Positions 28,954-37,633 of a stretch of DNA of 64,000 nucleotides are shown here, in pieces. The notes under the pieces were generated by a model. The model made no database searches. It was not told where the DNA came from and saw nothing but the letters and a program-made list of their open reading frames with translations. The translations under genes and the position numbers were made by a program. The number at the start of each line of letters is the position of its first letter. The first letter of the stretch is position 1. Source of the DNA: Oenococcus sp. UCMA 16435 (GTDB taxonomy: Bacteria > Bacillota > Bacilli > Lactobacillales > Lactobacillaceae); the NCBI GenBank assembly GCA_004010835.2, contig CP030868.2, positions 620,001 to 684,000 on the forward strand. The letters run 5' to 3'.

Positions 28954-31020
28954 ATGTACACTTCGAAAAATAAACGCGTTAACCAGATGCTGAATTTGTT
29001 TCTTAGTTCAAAAGATCTAATCACAATCCCGGAACTTGAAAAACAATTATCGATATCCCGTCGGTCTGTTTACTATTCAATTGAAAAAATGAACCAATTT
29101 CTGGATGAAAAAGGTTTTGACAAAGTAATTAACGTTAAAAATTTGGGATTTTATTTGAATCAAGAAACAATATCAGCATTAGAAAAATCGAAAAAATTTA
29201 ATAACGAAAAAAATGAAGAATTTTTTAATTTCTCAGGAAAGCAAAGAATTGAAACTATTATTTGGCTATTAATCAATAGAGAAAGAGTTTCGTTGACACT
29301 AATCGAAACAAAATTCAATGTTAGCCGAAACACAGCTGATAAGGACTTTAAGAAAATTAACTGTATTCTAAAGGATTATCAACTTTCTTTATCGAAAAGC
29401 AGCGGTGGCCATATGATCAATGGTCCTGAAATTCAAAAAAGAAATTGGGTATACGAACAGTTTTCAAAAGGAAATCCAATTCTATTTTCTCTACTTGCCA
29501 AACGAGTCAAATCAGTTCAAAACATCAACCCCCTTTTAAAAGAGTTTGAAAGAATGACCGGAAATTTTTTCACCGATGATGCTTTTATTTGTTTGAGTGC
29601 CTACTTGGACTGGTATATCGACAGAATTCAAAATCAAGTTAATAGGTTGGAAAATACAAATGTGATTCCGAGCAATCTAATTGCTTTGGAATGGGCACAA
29701 AAATTTTTATTTAAAAACCACGTCGTCAATTTGGGCGAAGCAAATTACTTAATCAATACAATCCATTCAAGTCAATTCGATAAAGCAAATAAAGAGTATG
29801 GCGGAATTCAAGAGATATTGCCAATCGCAAAAAAAATAATTTTTCGTTTTAATCGAATAGCCGGAGTCAATTTAAAATTGGATTCACTGCAGGTTAATCT
29901 CTCTACTCATTTATTAGCCACCTATTATCGAATCAAATACGGTATATCCTATAAACACCCGGATTTGGATTTGATCAAGCAAAAATATGAACAGTTATTT
30001 TCTTTCACAAGATTTTCTGTAAAACCATTTGAAGAATTTGTCAAAAAAGATATTCCGGATGATGAACTTGCTTTAATTGCGCTTTACTTTGGTGGTGAAA
30101 TTAAATCAATTGAAGATGAGAATTTAAAAAAACAAAAAAACGATGTTATGATTGTCTGCTCAAGCGGAATTGGAACATCACGAATATTAAAGCAGCAATT
30201 AGAAGATAGATTTCCTGAGGTTGCTTTCTCAAAACCTTACAACACATTAAGCTACGAGAATTCATCCCTGGAAGATATTAAATTAATTGTTTCAACGATA
30301 AAAATTAAAAACCGAAAAGGAATTGATGTTTTAAAAGTTTCAGCAATTCCAGGTAAGCAGGATTGGAAAAATATTGAATCGGCTTTAAAAAAAGAAGGTC
30401 TCGTCAAAACAAAAAGTCCCAAGATGAACATCGAGGGACTTTTAGACATTATTTCCGAATATGCAAGAATTGAAAATGTTAGCGATCTGAAAAAAGCTTT
30501 AAAACAATATATGGAAAATTCTTCAACAAACTTCCTGAACAATAAGAACAAACTTACAAACAAGCCCCAAACTAAACTTGAAGACATTTTTACTAAATCA
30601 AATATATCTTTTGTAGATCATGCGAACAATTTTAGAGAAGCATTGTCTTTAGCTTTCGAACCCTTAATAAAAAACAGATCGATTGAAACGAAATATATCG
30701 ATAAAATTGAATACTTGACAAATAAATATGGGCCCTATATGGTGATTGAAAACGGCGTTCTACTAGCTCATGCAAAACCCGGGGATGGAGTAAATAAAAC
30801 GGATTTTTCATTTTTGCTTTTAAAAAAGCCGGTCTACTTAGTCAAGAATAATGATAAAGAAGCTATAAAAATAATTATTGGTTTCGCAACCGTTGATACC
30901 AGCAGCCATTTGGAAAAACTGAGTGAAATCATGAAAATATTGCAAAATGGAAAGGCAATGAACAGTATTTTATCCGTTTCCAAAAAAGAACAGTTACTAG
31001 AAAATACTTTGATTAATTAA
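28954..31020 (+). CDS. PRD-containing PTS transcriptional regulator (BglG/MtlR type)
   Basis: 688 residues. Two N-terminal helix-turn-helix parts (LITIPELEKQLSISRRSVYYSIEKM near 20-45; VSRNTADKDFKKI near 110) are followed by PRD domains (about 190-400). A IIB-like domain follows (MIVCSSGIGTSRILKQQL, about 400) and a C-terminal IIA-like domain (VIENGVLLAHAKPGDG, about 600). PTS phosphorylation of the PRD, IIB and IIA sites would set its activity. It diverges from the ascorbate-type PTS operon and most likely activates it. AAGGA lies nine bases before the ATG. Confidence 0.88.
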   Translation: MYTSKNKRVNQMLNLFLSSKDLITIPELEKQLSISRRSVYYSIEKMNQFLDEKGFDKVINVKNLGFYLNQETISALEKSKKFNNEKNEEFFNFSGKQRIETIIWLLINRERVSLTLIETKFNVSRNTADKDFKKINCILKDYQLSLSKSSGGHMINGPEIQKRNWVYEQFSKGNPILFSLLAKRVKSVQNINPLLKEFERMTGNFFTDDAFICLSAYLDWYIDRIQNQVNRLENTNVIPSNLIALEWAQKFLFKNHVVNLGEANYLINTIHSSQFDKANKEYGGIQEILPIAKKIIFRFNRIAGVNLKLDSLQVNLSTHLLATYYRIKYGISYKHPDLDLIKQKYEQLFSFTRFSVKPFEEFVKKDIPDDELALIALYFGGEIKSIEDENLKKQKNDVMIVCSSGIGTSRILKQQLEDRFPEVAFSKPYNTLSYENSSLEDIKLIVSTIKIKNRKGIDVLKVSAIPGKQDWKNIESALKKEGLVKTKSPKMNIEGLLDIISEYARIENVSDLKKALKQYMENSSTNFLNNKNKLTNKPQTKLEDIFTKSNISFVDHANNFREALSLAFEPLIKNRSIETKYIDKIEYLTNKYGPYMVIENGVLLAHAKPGDGVNKTDFSFLLLKKPVYLVKNNDKEAIKIIIGFATVDTSSHLEKLSEIMKILQNGKAMNSILSVSKKEQLLENTLIN

Positions 31021-31052
31021 TTTAAATGGCTAATTATTAACAAATATCTATT

Positions 31053-33371
31053 TTAATTTTCCGGCTCAAGGGAAATTCCGTCGACAGTACTTGTCAGAAA
31101 CTCACCGGTTGTCAAAGTAATTGTGCCCGTGGAAATATCGCCGTGACCAGTCCCAAGATCCAAACCAACAGTACCATCATCAGTGTACAAATAACCTTGT
31201 CCCAATATATCGGCTACTTGATATTTTCCAGGTCGAATATCAACGCCGACTTCATAAATTCCTGCGCCAAGGTCTTGAAAACTACTTGGAATTGGACTTT
31301 CCGGGTCAATCAAACTAGTCGCTGGTCTAGTTGAAAGAGCTTCTAAATGAAGGCCTTGATCAATTATGGCATCGTTGTTATCCTGCATCTCAATAACTTG
31401 TCCAGCTGTGAGATACGCTTGATAAGAAGATATTTCTCCAGCCGAACTATTATTGCCAAACCAAGCTCCACTAATATCATTGGCCAAAGGAAGATCACTA
31501 CTATCACTTCCTTCAACATTTAAGACAATATTATCATCTGTTCCCAGACCGATTGGCGTTATTTTATACCAACCAGGCTGAACGTCAGTACCAACAGTCC
31601 AACTATCGTTGCTAGTTCCCTGTCCTTGGCCACTAATCAAGTCAGTGGTTGCTGCAGTACTTTTTTCATAGATATAAGTGATAGTTTGCGTGGTTGGAGA
31701 ATAAGTTAAATTGGTCGAACCTGTTTTTGCTAGATCAACACTATATCCAGTAATCGCTTTAGGTTCAGGTTGATAAGTTGATCCAATCTTACCAGTATAT
31801 TCAATTGAACTTGCAAGTTGGTTACCATTTTCATCTTCAAAGTTAACCATAATAGCGCCTGAATAAGTACTATTATCCAGAGCTCTAACATCGACCCAGT
31901 AGGTATTGCCATAAAAGTTTATCTTGGCATATTGATAGGTATTGCCATTGGAAGCGCGTTTGGTTGTATCGATTTCTGTGACAGTAACTTTATCGCCGTT
32001 TAGAGTTTTAGCCGAGCCAGTCGAGGTTAAAGAACTGGGACTGGTTAAAGCCGGAGCACTATATAGGCCATCTGAACGGCTTCCCTCATTAATCGTGGCT
32101 GTTTCATTAACCGTCTGTTGATTAGTAATGCTGTCAAAATTATAAGCTGTCACAGCACGGCTATCGATCCAGTAAGTATTACTGCCGTCTTTTACTTCCA
32201 AGTAAGTATACTGGCTGCCATTAGATCTCGTCGTGGTATCTGAAGCAATCACTTCTACTTGATCGCCGTTAACTGTTTTAGCTAAAGCCGAAGCCGTTAG
32301 AGTCGTAGGACTGGTTAAAGCCGGTCCATTATTATAGATACCGTCCTTTCGATTAGCTTCGTTAATATAAGCCGAATAGTCTTCGGTCTTAGAACTAGTG
32401 ATCTTGGCAAAACCGCTGGTATTTAGAGCCCTAACATCTACCCAGTAGGTATTAGTACCATTAGTAACTTTTGCATACTGATACTTTTGGTCGTTGGAAT
32501 TTCTAAAAGTCGTATCGATCTCAAGGACCTCAACAGAATCTTGATCAAAGGTTTTAACTGAACCCGTCGAAGCCATCGAAGCTAGACTGGTTAAAGCTGG
32601 TTCCTCGTATATACCGTCATTACGATTAGTCTCGCTAATTGTTGCATAATAGTTCAAATTAGTCTGTTTACTGGTAATCGAATCAAAGACGGCCCGAGCA
32701 TCGACCCAATAGGTCTTGCCGTTGTAAGTGATCTTGGCGTACTGATAGCTAAGACCAGTTGAAGTCCTTTTAGTCGTATCAATCTCCGATACTGTGACCA
32801 GCTTCTTATTTAAAGACTTGCTATAAGCAAGTGGTGTTAAAGAACTGGATGTTGTTAGAGCTGGGGCACTATACAGACCGTCGTTTCTGGTATCACCATT
32901 GATATAGGCTTGGAAGTTAACTGTTTGCGTAGAAGTTATCTGAGCAGAGTCACTCAAAGCCCTAAGATCAACCCAGTAGCTTTTATTATTTTCGGTGATC
33001 TTGGCGTACTGATAGCTAAGGCCGGTCGATGCCCGTTTGGTAGTATCGATCTCGGATACCGTTACCAAATGGCCATTTAGGCTTTTGGCCAATCCAGTTG
33101 AAGTCATTGAAACAGCACTGGTTAAGGCCGGAGCTAAATATAAGCCGTCATTTCGGTTGTTTTCATTAACATAAGCCGAATAATTAACCGTTTGTTTATT
33201 GGTTATCTTGTCATAGCTGACTGCTTTAGTTTGACTACTAGTAGTCGCACTGGCGGTCTGCTGACTTAGGTCAGCCGAATAAAAACTCAAAACTGAAGCT
33301 GATAAAAGCAATGTAGCAACCCAATTTTTGCCGGACTTATACAACTTCTTTTTACCCTTTTTTAAAAACAT
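31053..33371 (-). CDS. Secreted KxYKxGKxW protein with five GW/SH3-like modules and a MucBP domain
   Basis: About 770 residues. I choose ATG 33371 because GGAG lies nine bases upstream; an ATG at 33386 is also in frame. The N-terminus has KLYKSGKNW, then a hydrophobic segment to SASA. Five repeats of about 86 residues follow (roughly 61-505, numbered from the upstream Met), each with DGLY-x-APALTS, DTTKR and YWVDxRAL, resembling GW modules that bind lipoteichoic acid. A MucBP-like unit (510-575) and two beta domains with VGxDVxPGxY motifs end the protein. No LPxTG is present, so retention may be non-covalent. It lies outside the accessory Sec locus but carries the same signal type. Confidence 0.88.
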   Translation of the reverse strand: MFLKKGKKKLYKSGKNWVATLLLSASVLSFYSADLSQQTASATTSSQTKAVSYDKITNKQTVNYSAYVNENNRNDGLYLAPALTSAVSMTSTGLAKSLNGHLVTVSEIDTTKRASTGLSYQYAKITENNKSYWVDLRALSDSAQITSTQTVNFQAYINGDTRNDGLYSAPALTTSSSLTPLAYSKSLNKKLVTVSEIDTTKRTSTGLSYQYAKITYNGKTYWVDARAVFDSITSKQTNLNYYATISETNRNDGIYEEPALTSLASMASTGSVKTFDQDSVEVLEIDTTFRNSNDQKYQYAKVTNGTNTYWVDVRALNTSGFAKITSSKTEDYSAYINEANRKDGIYNNGPALTSPTTLTASALAKTVNGDQVEVIASDTTTRSNGSQYTYLEVKDGSNTYWIDSRAVTAYNFDSITNQQTVNETATINEGSRSDGLYSAPALTSPSSLTSTGSAKTLNGDKVTVTEIDTTKRASNGNTYQYAKINFYGNTYWVDVRALDNSTYSGAIMVNFEDENGNQLASSIEYTGKIGSTYQPEPKAITGYSVDLAKTGSTNLTYSPTTQTITYIYEKSTAATTDLISGQGQGTSNDSWTVGTDVQPGWYKITPIGLGTDDNIVLNVEGSDSSDLPLANDISGAWFGNNSSAGEISSYQAYLTAGQVIEMQDNNDAIIDQGLHLEALSTRPATSLIDPESPIPSSFQDLGAGIYEVGVDIRPGKYQVADILGQGYLYTDDGTVGLDLGTGHGDISTGTITLTTGEFLTSTVDGISLEPEN

Positions 33372-33462
33372 CCCTTTACTCTCCATAAAATATCCCGAAC
33401 CAAAGAAAACAATTTCATTTTGAAACCTTTTGAATTATTTCACTATATTACTTAAATAACAA

Positions 33463-33488
33463 GAAAAAAAGCCATGAAAAAGATGGCT
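33463..33488 (-). terminator. Terminator after the amidase gene
   Basis: AGCCAT and ATGGCT pair around a 7-base loop, with seven T residues next on the - strand. It lies about 50 bases after the amidase stop. Confidence 0.7.
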
Positions 33489-33537
33489 CTTAAAAATATA
33501 TACAATAAAAATTTCCTCAAATAAAGTCATCCGCTAA

Positions 33538-35055
33538 TCAAGCCATCATTCTTTCATAAGCGTAAGCAAAATCAAGCAGTTGCTGATCTTGGTCAAAAGG
33601 CGCAACCAGCATCATGCCAACCGGTTTTCGTCCTTCGCTTAATTTACAAGGAATACTAATAGCCGGGCAACCAAGAATATTAAAAGGACCATCATTGTGA
33701 CCAGCACCAACTCCACTATCTATTTGTTCTTCAAGATCGGCATTTAGCGGAGGTAGTTTCCTTGCGGTAAAAGGTACCGTTGGCAAGGCCAGGATGTCCA
33801 CTTCTTTAAAGGCTGTTTCAAAGGCTTTTTTAACTATTGGAATCATATTCTGAGCACGACCATAATAATCTTCAATTTGGCTATCAGCCATTTCGCCACC
33901 ATATAACATCAATTGAACAAGTGGTGCCAACGATGTAACGGTTTTAGTGTTTACCCTGCTTTTAAAAGTCTCACTAAGATCGATCGGATAATAAGTATTA
34001 GTGCCAAAACTACTCCCACCATATCTAAGCTGCTGCCGAGAAGTTCCAAGCGTGTTAATGACATCGGCAATGTTTCTCGCTAAATCGAATTCAGGAATAG
34101 ACATATTTTTAATCGAGACACCCGCTTTTTTGAAATAGCCAACATTTTCTTGGACTATCTGATCGACCTTGGGATCGGAAACACCTTCAATGGCGAATCC
34201 CTGCTGAAGAAGACCAATCCTTTTACCTGAAACATCAGAAGACAGCTGCTCGACAAAAGAAAAACTTCGATCCATGTCTAACCATTCCTGACGACCATCC
34301 AATCCATCTTTACCGGCAACCGCATCTAAAAGCAAAACAAGATCATAAACATTGTTCGCCATCGGCCCAACAGTATCAAGCAACTGATCAACTGAACCGA
34401 TTCCGGTATAAGGAACCAATCCACGTGTTGGTTTAAAACCATAGATACCACACCAGGCACTTGGAATTCGAATTGAACCAGTTTGATCGCAGCCTAAAGC
34501 CATATCGATTTGTCCGCTGGCTACCAAAGCACCCGAACCGCTCGAAGAACCACCGGCCGAATAACCCGGTACTTTTGGGTTCTCTACTGGACCCGTATCA
34601 GCTGTAAAACTGCTTCCGGAACAGAACAGATTTTCGCTAACAGATTTTCCGACAATATCAGCCCCGTGTTCCAAGAGCCTGCTAATAACAGTTGCATCTT
34701 CTTTTGGTTTGTAGTTTTCCAACAGCTTGGTGCCCATACTCATTGGCACGCCGGCAATCGAAATATTGTCCTTGACAGCAATTTTCTTGCCTAATAAAGA
34801 ACCACTCTTGGCGTGTTCCATTTTGGTTTTGACATACCAAGCATTATATCGGTCGTCAACATAAGGCCGACTTTGGAAAGTTCTTTTATAAATTGATTTT
34901 TTTACCGGTGATTGATATTGATCTGCAATCTCTTCAAAAGAAGAGAAAAAGCCATTCGAAAGTTCTTTCCAATAAACAGCCTTTTCCTTTTCTGTCAGAT
35001 CGAAATCATTAACAAGTTGATAAAATGTTTTTTTGTTCAAACTATCTCTCACCAT
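33538..35055 (-). CDS. Amidase-signature family amidohydrolase
   Basis: About 505 residues. The Ser-cisSer-Lys triad is visible: Lys in GKKIAVKDN (about 95), and the Ser-rich GYSAGGSSSGSGALVASG followed by LGCDQTGSIRIPSAWCG. The family hydrolyses amides or serves as GatA; this one stands alone without GatB/GatC, so a catabolic amidase is more likely. I use ATG 35055 with GGTGG close upstream rather than the TTG at 35067. It follows an APC amino-acid permease by 46 bp, which suggests the permease imports its substrate or exports its product. Confidence 0.88.
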   Translation of the reverse strand: MVRDSLNKKTFYQLVNDFDLTEKEKAVYWKELSNGFFSSFEEIADQYQSPVKKSIYKRTFQSRPYVDDRYNAWYVKTKMEHAKSGSLLGKKIAVKDNISIAGVPMSMGTKLLENYKPKEDATVISRLLEHGADIVGKSVSENLFCSGSSFTADTGPVENPKVPGYSAGGSSSGSGALVASGQIDMALGCDQTGSIRIPSAWCGIYGFKPTRGLVPYTGIGSVDQLLDTVGPMANNVYDLVLLLDAVAGKDGLDGRQEWLDMDRSFSFVEQLSSDVSGKRIGLLQQGFAIEGVSDPKVDQIVQENVGYFKKAGVSIKNMSIPEFDLARNIADVINTLGTSRQQLRYGGSSFGTNTYYPIDLSETFKSRVNTKTVTSLAPLVQLMLYGGEMADSQIEDYYGRAQNMIPIVKKAFETAFKEVDILALPTVPFTARKLPPLNADLEEQIDSGVGAGHNDGPFNILGCPAISIPCKLSEGRKPVGMMLVAPFDQDQQLLDFAYAYERMMA

Positions 35056-35101
35056 AAGTCCACCCAATCTACAAATTTACAAATATACTTGTATACAAAA
35101 T

Positions 35102-36460
35102 CTACAAATCCAAATCTATTGTATCTGCTTTTTTAAATAAGGAAACATAAATAAAAGAGACTGCCAGTATGGCTAAAGAAATTAATAAATTAACGACGGT
35201 TTGTCTGGAAAGTACATAGACCGAAGCAACAATCGTCACAATTGGTGCCATAATTCCAAGAGTATTTTTATATGGAAAAGGAACCTTTTTGCCACGAGCA
35301 ATAATATCGCAAATTCCAATTAACGCATAAAGTAAAACAACCAAGACCGAAGTAAAGGAAATCAAATCACCAAGATTGGAAACGAAATTTAAGCAAATAT
35401 CGATCAAACCAAGAAGAAGAGTCGCTTTCCAAGGAGTTTTGAATTTCGGATGAATACTTTGGAGAAAACGATTAACTACTTTGGGCCACATGTTATCCCG
35501 CCCACTGGTATAAAGGACTCGAGAAAACTGCAGCAGGACGGAAATTGTGCAGGCAAACATCGCCAGCGATATTCCCAAACTTAAGAAATCATGCATTGTC
35601 GGACCAAGGACATTATTTGCTACATAAAGAACCGGGTTTGAAGATTTCAAAAATCCTGTCAAAGACGGTGCTGCCATCAATATGACGGCCAAAGGAATTA
35701 ATTGAGCGATAATTCCAATTGAAGCTGCTCCAAATACAGAACGACCAATACTTTTTTGATTTCCGGACATTTCTTCAGAGAAATTCAAGGCTGAATCAAA
35801 ACCATTGAAAGAGAAAAGCATTACGGCAATAGTTGCAAAAATAGTTGGCCAGGATGCATTGGAAAAAGTATTTCCATGAATAATTTTTGTTGAAAAAAGT
35901 ACCGAAAGCGGTTGTTTTAAATTCAGCAAACAAGCTACAGTGATCGTGAGAACGACCAGCAGTTCCAAAGCGAGCAAAAAAGTTGTAAACTTCCCAGTCG
36001 ACGAAATATTCGCAATCGAAATAATCATCGCAATCAGCATAAGCACCGGAGCAACTAAATTAACTTTTAGCGCTGGAAATACTGCTGCTAAATAAGTGGC
36101 GGAGCCCATCGATGTTACAGCGGGGATAAAAACTCCCTCGGCTAAATAAGCAATCAAAGCGAGAAAACCGATTTTATTGCCCATCACTCTATGAATCACA
36201 GAATAAATTCCACCCGATTTAGGAAAAGCCGAACCAATCTCCGCCATCGTGAGTGCAACACAGATCGCAATAATCCCGGCCATTAAAGAAACCAAAAACG
36301 AGCCAGTCCCTACCATTGCGATCGCAACGGGCATATTTAAAAAAACACCTGTGGTAGGTGAAATATCAGAAGCAGCCAGAGAAACTGTTTCAACAATATT
36401 TAGAGTTTTCGACAAATGTATTCCCTGAGTGCTGGAGACTGAAGAATCGTGGTTTTTCAT
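35102..36460 (-). CDS. APC-family amino acid permease
   Basis: About 452 residues and 12 membrane segments. The start is ATG 36460 with GGAG six bases upstream; an upstream in-frame extension of 29 residues looks non-coding. The N-terminal helix (SLAASDISPTTGVFLNMP) and the EIGSAFPKSGGIYSVIHRVMG segment are typical of the APC superfamily. It transports an amino acid or amine; the adjacent amidase suggests an amide substrate. No regulator lies next to it. Confidence 0.85.
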   Translation of the reverse strand: MKNHDSSVSSTQGIHLSKTLNIVETVSLAASDISPTTGVFLNMPVAIAMVGTGSFLVSLMAGIIAICVALTMAEIGSAFPKSGGIYSVIHRVMGNKIGFLALIAYLAEGVFIPAVTSMGSATYLAAVFPALKVNLVAPVLMLIAMIISIANISSTGKFTTFLLALELLVVLTITVACLLNLKQPLSVLFSTKIIHGNTFSNASWPTIFATIAVMLFSFNGFDSALNFSEEMSGNQKSIGRSVFGAASIGIIAQLIPLAVILMAAPSLTGFLKSSNPVLYVANNVLGPTMHDFLSLGISLAMFACTISVLLQFSRVLYTSGRDNMWPKVVNRFLQSIHPKFKTPWKATLLLGLIDICLNFVSNLGDLISFTSVLVVLLYALIGICDIIARGKKVPFPYKNTLGIMAPIVTIVASVYVLSRQTVVNLLISLAILAVSFIYVSLFKKADTIDLDL

Positions 36461-36697
36461 TATAAACTCCCAAATTATTATTAAGATCAGATTAAAACTT
36501 AACGATGTGATTAATTTAAAAATGTCAGAAAAGGTAACAAAAAACAAGCGTGAGCATACATTTGTTCGGCGATCAGATTTTTTTATCTTTCAAGAAGAGG
36601 ATCAGTTTCAAAACTAACGTACAAGTAATTATCTAACAAAACCCAAGCATAAAAGAACAAAGATACTCAAATCTTAGTTTTGGCTATATATCATAAT

Positions 36698-37555
36698 TTA
36701 CCAAATAATAAAGCAGCTGCCCAGAATAATTATTGCCAGTCCTGTCAAAGACCGCCACAAGCTGACCGGACTGGATTCTTTAAATATATAAATACCAACT
36801 AAAGTTGCAATAACAACATTCATTTGTGAGAACAAAAAAGCATTTACTATACCGTTTAAATAGATAGATATCAAATAAGCCATCGCTGCCAAGCCAAAGA
36901 GCAATCCACTAGCTGTATTAAGAAGAACTTTAACCTTATTAATCTGTTTTCTTGGACGGATTAAAAACAAAAGAAGCATTGCCATAAAAGTCATTCCAAT
37001 TGATTGGGGTAGCAAATTGGACGATGCATTTCCATTTTGTATCATTTTGGCAAATCCTGAATAACCCCAATAACCAGTTGTTGTTAGCAATAGCAATAAA
37101 TATGTTGGAAATTGATAAGCTAATTGAGAAAAAGAATGATTAATAACTAAATTTCCGATCAGAATACCAATTAAAATAATGGCAATTCCAAGAAATCCTT
37201 TGACGATTTGAAATAAATCAGACCATTCGTGAAAAAAAATTCCACCAATCAATGAATTTCCGGCAATTTGAAATCCTGTCGAGATTGGAAAAACCTTACG
37301 AACACCAATTCGTTGATAGCCTATATATTGCCCACATTGCCCAATACTCCAACTCAAACCAGAAAGCAATCCCCAAACAACATTTGGAAAACTAATCTGG
37401 AAACGTTGCCAAAAAAATAAAATCAGTGCTATTAACAAGGTGCCAATTGTAGTCCCCGCTAGTTGTTCAAAAGCACTCCCTTTAATATAATGAAAAGTTA
37501 TCGGCATTATTCCCCAGATAATCGCCGGAAAGAGTCCTATTATTAAATCCGACAT
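36698..37555 (-). CDS. GRP/GlcU-type sugar uptake protein
   Basis: About 285 residues with 10 predicted helices. LFPAIIWGIMPI at the N-terminus and SWSIGQCGQYIGYQRIGVRKVFPISTG in the middle are typical of the glucose/ribose porter family (GlcU, RbsU) of Firmicutes. ATG 37555 has GAGG nine bases upstream. A longer reading frame to 37597 would run through a terminator hairpin, which argues against it. It is probably transcribed separately from the alpha-mannosidase operon. Substrate unknown. Confidence 0.82.
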   Translation of the reverse strand: MSDLIIGLFPAIIWGIMPITFHYIKGSAFEQLAGTTIGTLLIALILFFWQRFQISFPNVVWGLLSGLSWSIGQCGQYIGYQRIGVRKVFPISTGFQIAGNSLIGGIFFHEWSDLFQIVKGFLGIAIILIGILIGNLVINHSFSQLAYQFPTYLLLLLTTTGYWGYSGFAKMIQNGNASSNLLPQSIGMTFMAMLLLFLIRPRKQINKVKVLLNTASGLLFGLAAMAYLISIYLNGIVNAFLFSQMNVVIATLVGIYIFKESSPVSLWRSLTGLAIIILGSCFIIW

Positions 37556-37580
37556 ACTACAAGACCTCACTTTGCCAAGA

Positions 37581-37611
37581 AAAAACAGATAGGTCACCCG
37601 GACCTATCTGT
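37581..37611 (-). terminator. Terminator of the PTS/alpha-mannosidase operon
   Basis: CAGATAGGTC and GACCTATCTG form a perfect 10-bp stem with a 5-base loop and a T6 run on the - strand, 23 bases after the mannosidase stop. A strong hairpin. Confidence 0.85.
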
Positions 37612-37633
37612 AATTCCAAATGTAATTTTAATA

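Noticed and set aside
36461..36547. N-terminal extension of the APC permease
   Set aside because: ATG 36460 has a well-placed GGAG, and the extension would add a hydrophobic stretch not expected in the family.
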